From Salinivirgaceae bacterium (lineage in GTDB: Bacteria > Bacteroidota > Bacteroidia > Bacteroidales > SZUA-534), in contig JAGCNL010000066.1 in assembly GCA_017645945.1 (NCBI GenBank), forward strand, positions 1 through 64,000: DNA of 64,000 nucleotides, read 5' to 3'. Each line of letters starts with the position of its first letter. Position 1 is the first letter of the stretch. A program made the position numbers and the translations under genes. Below are positions 63,259 to 64,000 of the stretch, one piece after another. The notes beneath the pieces were generated by a model. The model made no database searches and was not told the DNA's origin. It saw only the letters and a list, made by a program, of their open reading frames with translations.

Positions 63259-63348
63259 TTAAATTAAATTCGACATCGCGCAGCATATTACCGTAAGAGT
63301 CAGAAGTGCGCTTATAAACAATCCGATAAAAATCCGTGTTGTTTTCAT
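63259..63348 (-). CDS. Tiny hydrophobic ORF (29 residues)
   Basis: ATG at 63348; product MKTTRIFIGLFISALLTLTV followed by ICCAMSNLI. A short basic N-terminus and one membrane helix make it look like the very small membrane proteins of Bacteroidales (such as the smalltalk family) or a type-I toxin. It begins four bases after the stop of another tiny ORF. Coding status is unproven. Confidence 0.4.
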   Translation of the reverse strand: MKTTRIFIGLFISALLTLTVICCAMSNLI

Positions 63349-63352
63349 AATA

Positions 63353-63445
63353 TTAGATGCTTAAAAGTTGATTTAGGTTGCGTGACACATTGCGGAAAAT
63401 TCCATTGTATCTCATTGCCAGAATCAAAATCGTTGCGATAATCAT
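63353..63445 (-). CDS. Tiny ORF (30 residues) preceding the 29-residue ORF
   Basis: ATG at 63445; product MIIATILILAMRYNGIFRNV followed by SRNLNQLLSI: a short hydrophobic start and a basic amphipathic end. Its stop lies four bases before the ATG of the next tiny ORF, as in a translationally coupled pair. Without comparative data it could be chance. Confidence 0.3.
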   Translation of the reverse strand: MIIATILILAMRYNGIFRNVSRNLNQLLSI

Positions 63446-63522
63446 AGTTTTCTGTTTAATGTTCGTTTAACTGACATTTCAAATGTCGCAACGGGATTTC
63501 ATTCGTGCAATAGCTGAAAAAT

Positions 63523-63591
63523 GAACGGCGGGTTTGACTTAACGAACGGCGACTTTCACTTAACGAACGGCGGGTTTGACTTAACGAACGG
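63523..63591. repeat. 21-bp tandem repeats
   Basis: Three full copies and a start of a fourth of gaacggcgggtttgacttaa(c): 63523-63543, 63544-63564 (four changes), 63565-63585 and gaacgg at 63586. On the minus strand they lie between the HAD gene and the tiny ORFs. Confidence 0.85.
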
Positions 63592-63710
63592 TTTTTGAAA
63601 ATGGCCAAAAAAGGCCCTTTTTGGGGTGTTTTTTTAGTGAATTTTGGGTCGAAAATGCGGATTTTTGAGTCGGATGACTGAAAACGTGCGAAACCACTCG
63701 CCAATTTCAA

Positions 63711-63998
63711 TCACTCAAAAAACTCGTAAAACTCGCCATTTCGCGGAATGAGCAGAGTTTGCAGCCCCACTTCCTGTGCGCCTGCCACGTTACGGGCGGT
63801 ATCTTCGATGAAGAGCGTGCGCTGCAGATTCAGTTGCTGTTCGGCAATCACCCTCTCGTAAATCTCGTGCGACGGTTTCAGAAGGCCCATCTCGTGCGAC
63901 AGATAAACGTGGTCGAACAGCTGGTAGAAAGTGACGCCATATTCGGCAATCAGTTTGTTGTGGAAATACTCAAAATGAGCATCGTTGGTGTTGCTGAG
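63711..63998 (-). CDS. HAD-family hydrolase, C-terminal part (5' end outside window)
   Basis: The last ~96 codons of a haloacid-dehalogenase-like phosphatase of subfamily IA. Visible motifs are LSNTND (motif II), LSHEMGLLKPSHEIYERVI with the motif III Lys, and LFIEDTARNVAGAQEVGLQT with the acidic motif IV. The protein ends EFYEFFE at a TGA. The N-terminal DxD nucleophile lies beyond the window. Substrate cannot be told. Confidence 0.9.
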   Translation of the reverse strand, partial: LSNTNDAHFEYFHNKLIAEYGVTFYQLFDHVYLSHEMGLLKPSHEIYERVIAEQQLNLQRTLFIEDTARNVAGAQEVGLQTLLIPRNGEFYEFFE

Positions 63999-64000
63999 GA

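Noticed and set aside
63523..63591. CRISPR array or plasmid iterons
   Set aside because: The 21-bp units are directly adjacent without spacers, and no replication gene is nearby; an iteron role cannot be supported.
63456..63710. 84-codon minus-strand frame with SLSQTRR heptads
   Set aside because: It starts at a TTG next to the HAD stop and its heptads only mirror the 21-bp DNA repeat. No other sign of coding.

Overview
The window reads as a chromosomal segment of an uncultured or little-studied member of the Bacteroidota, most likely Bacteroidales. The evidence is the lineage-specific gene content (GldH, GSCFA, DUF4834, a PSP1/RicT-gldH pair, many short lipoproteins with an S-C lipobox), promoter boxes of the Bacteroides type (TAnnTTTG at -7), few visible Shine-Dalgarno sequences, and gene order that is mostly single genes or short operons. 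No rRNA, phage, integrase, IS transposase or CRISPR array was seen. Coordinates of hairpins and starts were read by eye; no search or folding program was run.

Layout. 1-4.5 kb: the tail of asparagine synthetase, a GIY-YIG domain protein, a cluster of small palindromes, ilvC, an ICMT-like methyltransferase, a GSCFA protein and tRNA-Leu(CAA). 4.5-10.4 kb (minus strand): DUF4834 protein, MntP-like membrane protein, a 907-residue anchored beta-propeller protein and PBP1A. 10.5-15 kb: a lipoprotein, metG and a YhcG-family nuclease whose gene carries three coding hairpins. 15.0-18.3 kb: an A+T-rich accessory stretch with a long-hairpin RNA candidate, a small HTH protein, a secreted MORN protein and a zinc-ribbon membrane protein. 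18.3-24.1 kb: a toxin-antitoxin-like pair, cysS, recF-dciA and an OmpA/TPR lipoprotein. 24.1-30.2 kb: a leader with a C9 tract, a 1575-residue modular surface protein (collagen-like, carbohydrate-binding-like, 11 tandem repeats, YadA-like head, S74 chaperone), then 1.1 kb of non-coding repeats. 30-45 kb: amidohydrolase, CAP lipoprotein, panC, AddA-like helicase-nuclease, holA, thioesterase, OmpA lipoprotein, a deoC gene broken by one stop codon, a lipoprotein, two rubrerythrins, DUF2461, a PQQ-type propeller and trpS. 45-51.6 kb: trmB, gldH, ricT, tRNA-Gly, tRNA-Leu(UAA), rnpA and a 973-residue Sel1 protein. 51.6-54.6 kb: a second A+T-rich accessory stretch with a second long-hairpin RNA candidate, a possible pseudoknot, a membrane-anchored arginine/agmatine-deiminase-like protein and a lipoprotein. 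54.6-64 kb: carAB, a parDE-type module with a clear operator, a small membrane protein, tRNA-CAU, dus, an unknown gene, tatD, two tiny tandem ORFs and the end of a HAD hydrolase.

Functionally, most genes are housekeeping: aminoacylation (MetG, CysS, TrpS), tRNA maturation and modification (RnpA, Dus, TrmB), replication and repair (RecF, DciA, HolA, AddA-like), amino-acid, pyrimidine and pantothenate synthesis (AsnB, IlvC, CarAB, PanC), peptidoglycan synthesis (PBP1A), gliding/secretion (GldH) and peroxide defence (two rubrerythrins). The less ordinary parts are the two A+T-rich islets, each led by a long multi-stem hairpin with a shared GGTTCRCG apical motif, the surface protein with its C9-bearing leader, the nonsense-mutated deoC, the coding palindromes, and the tiny ORF pair near the right end.
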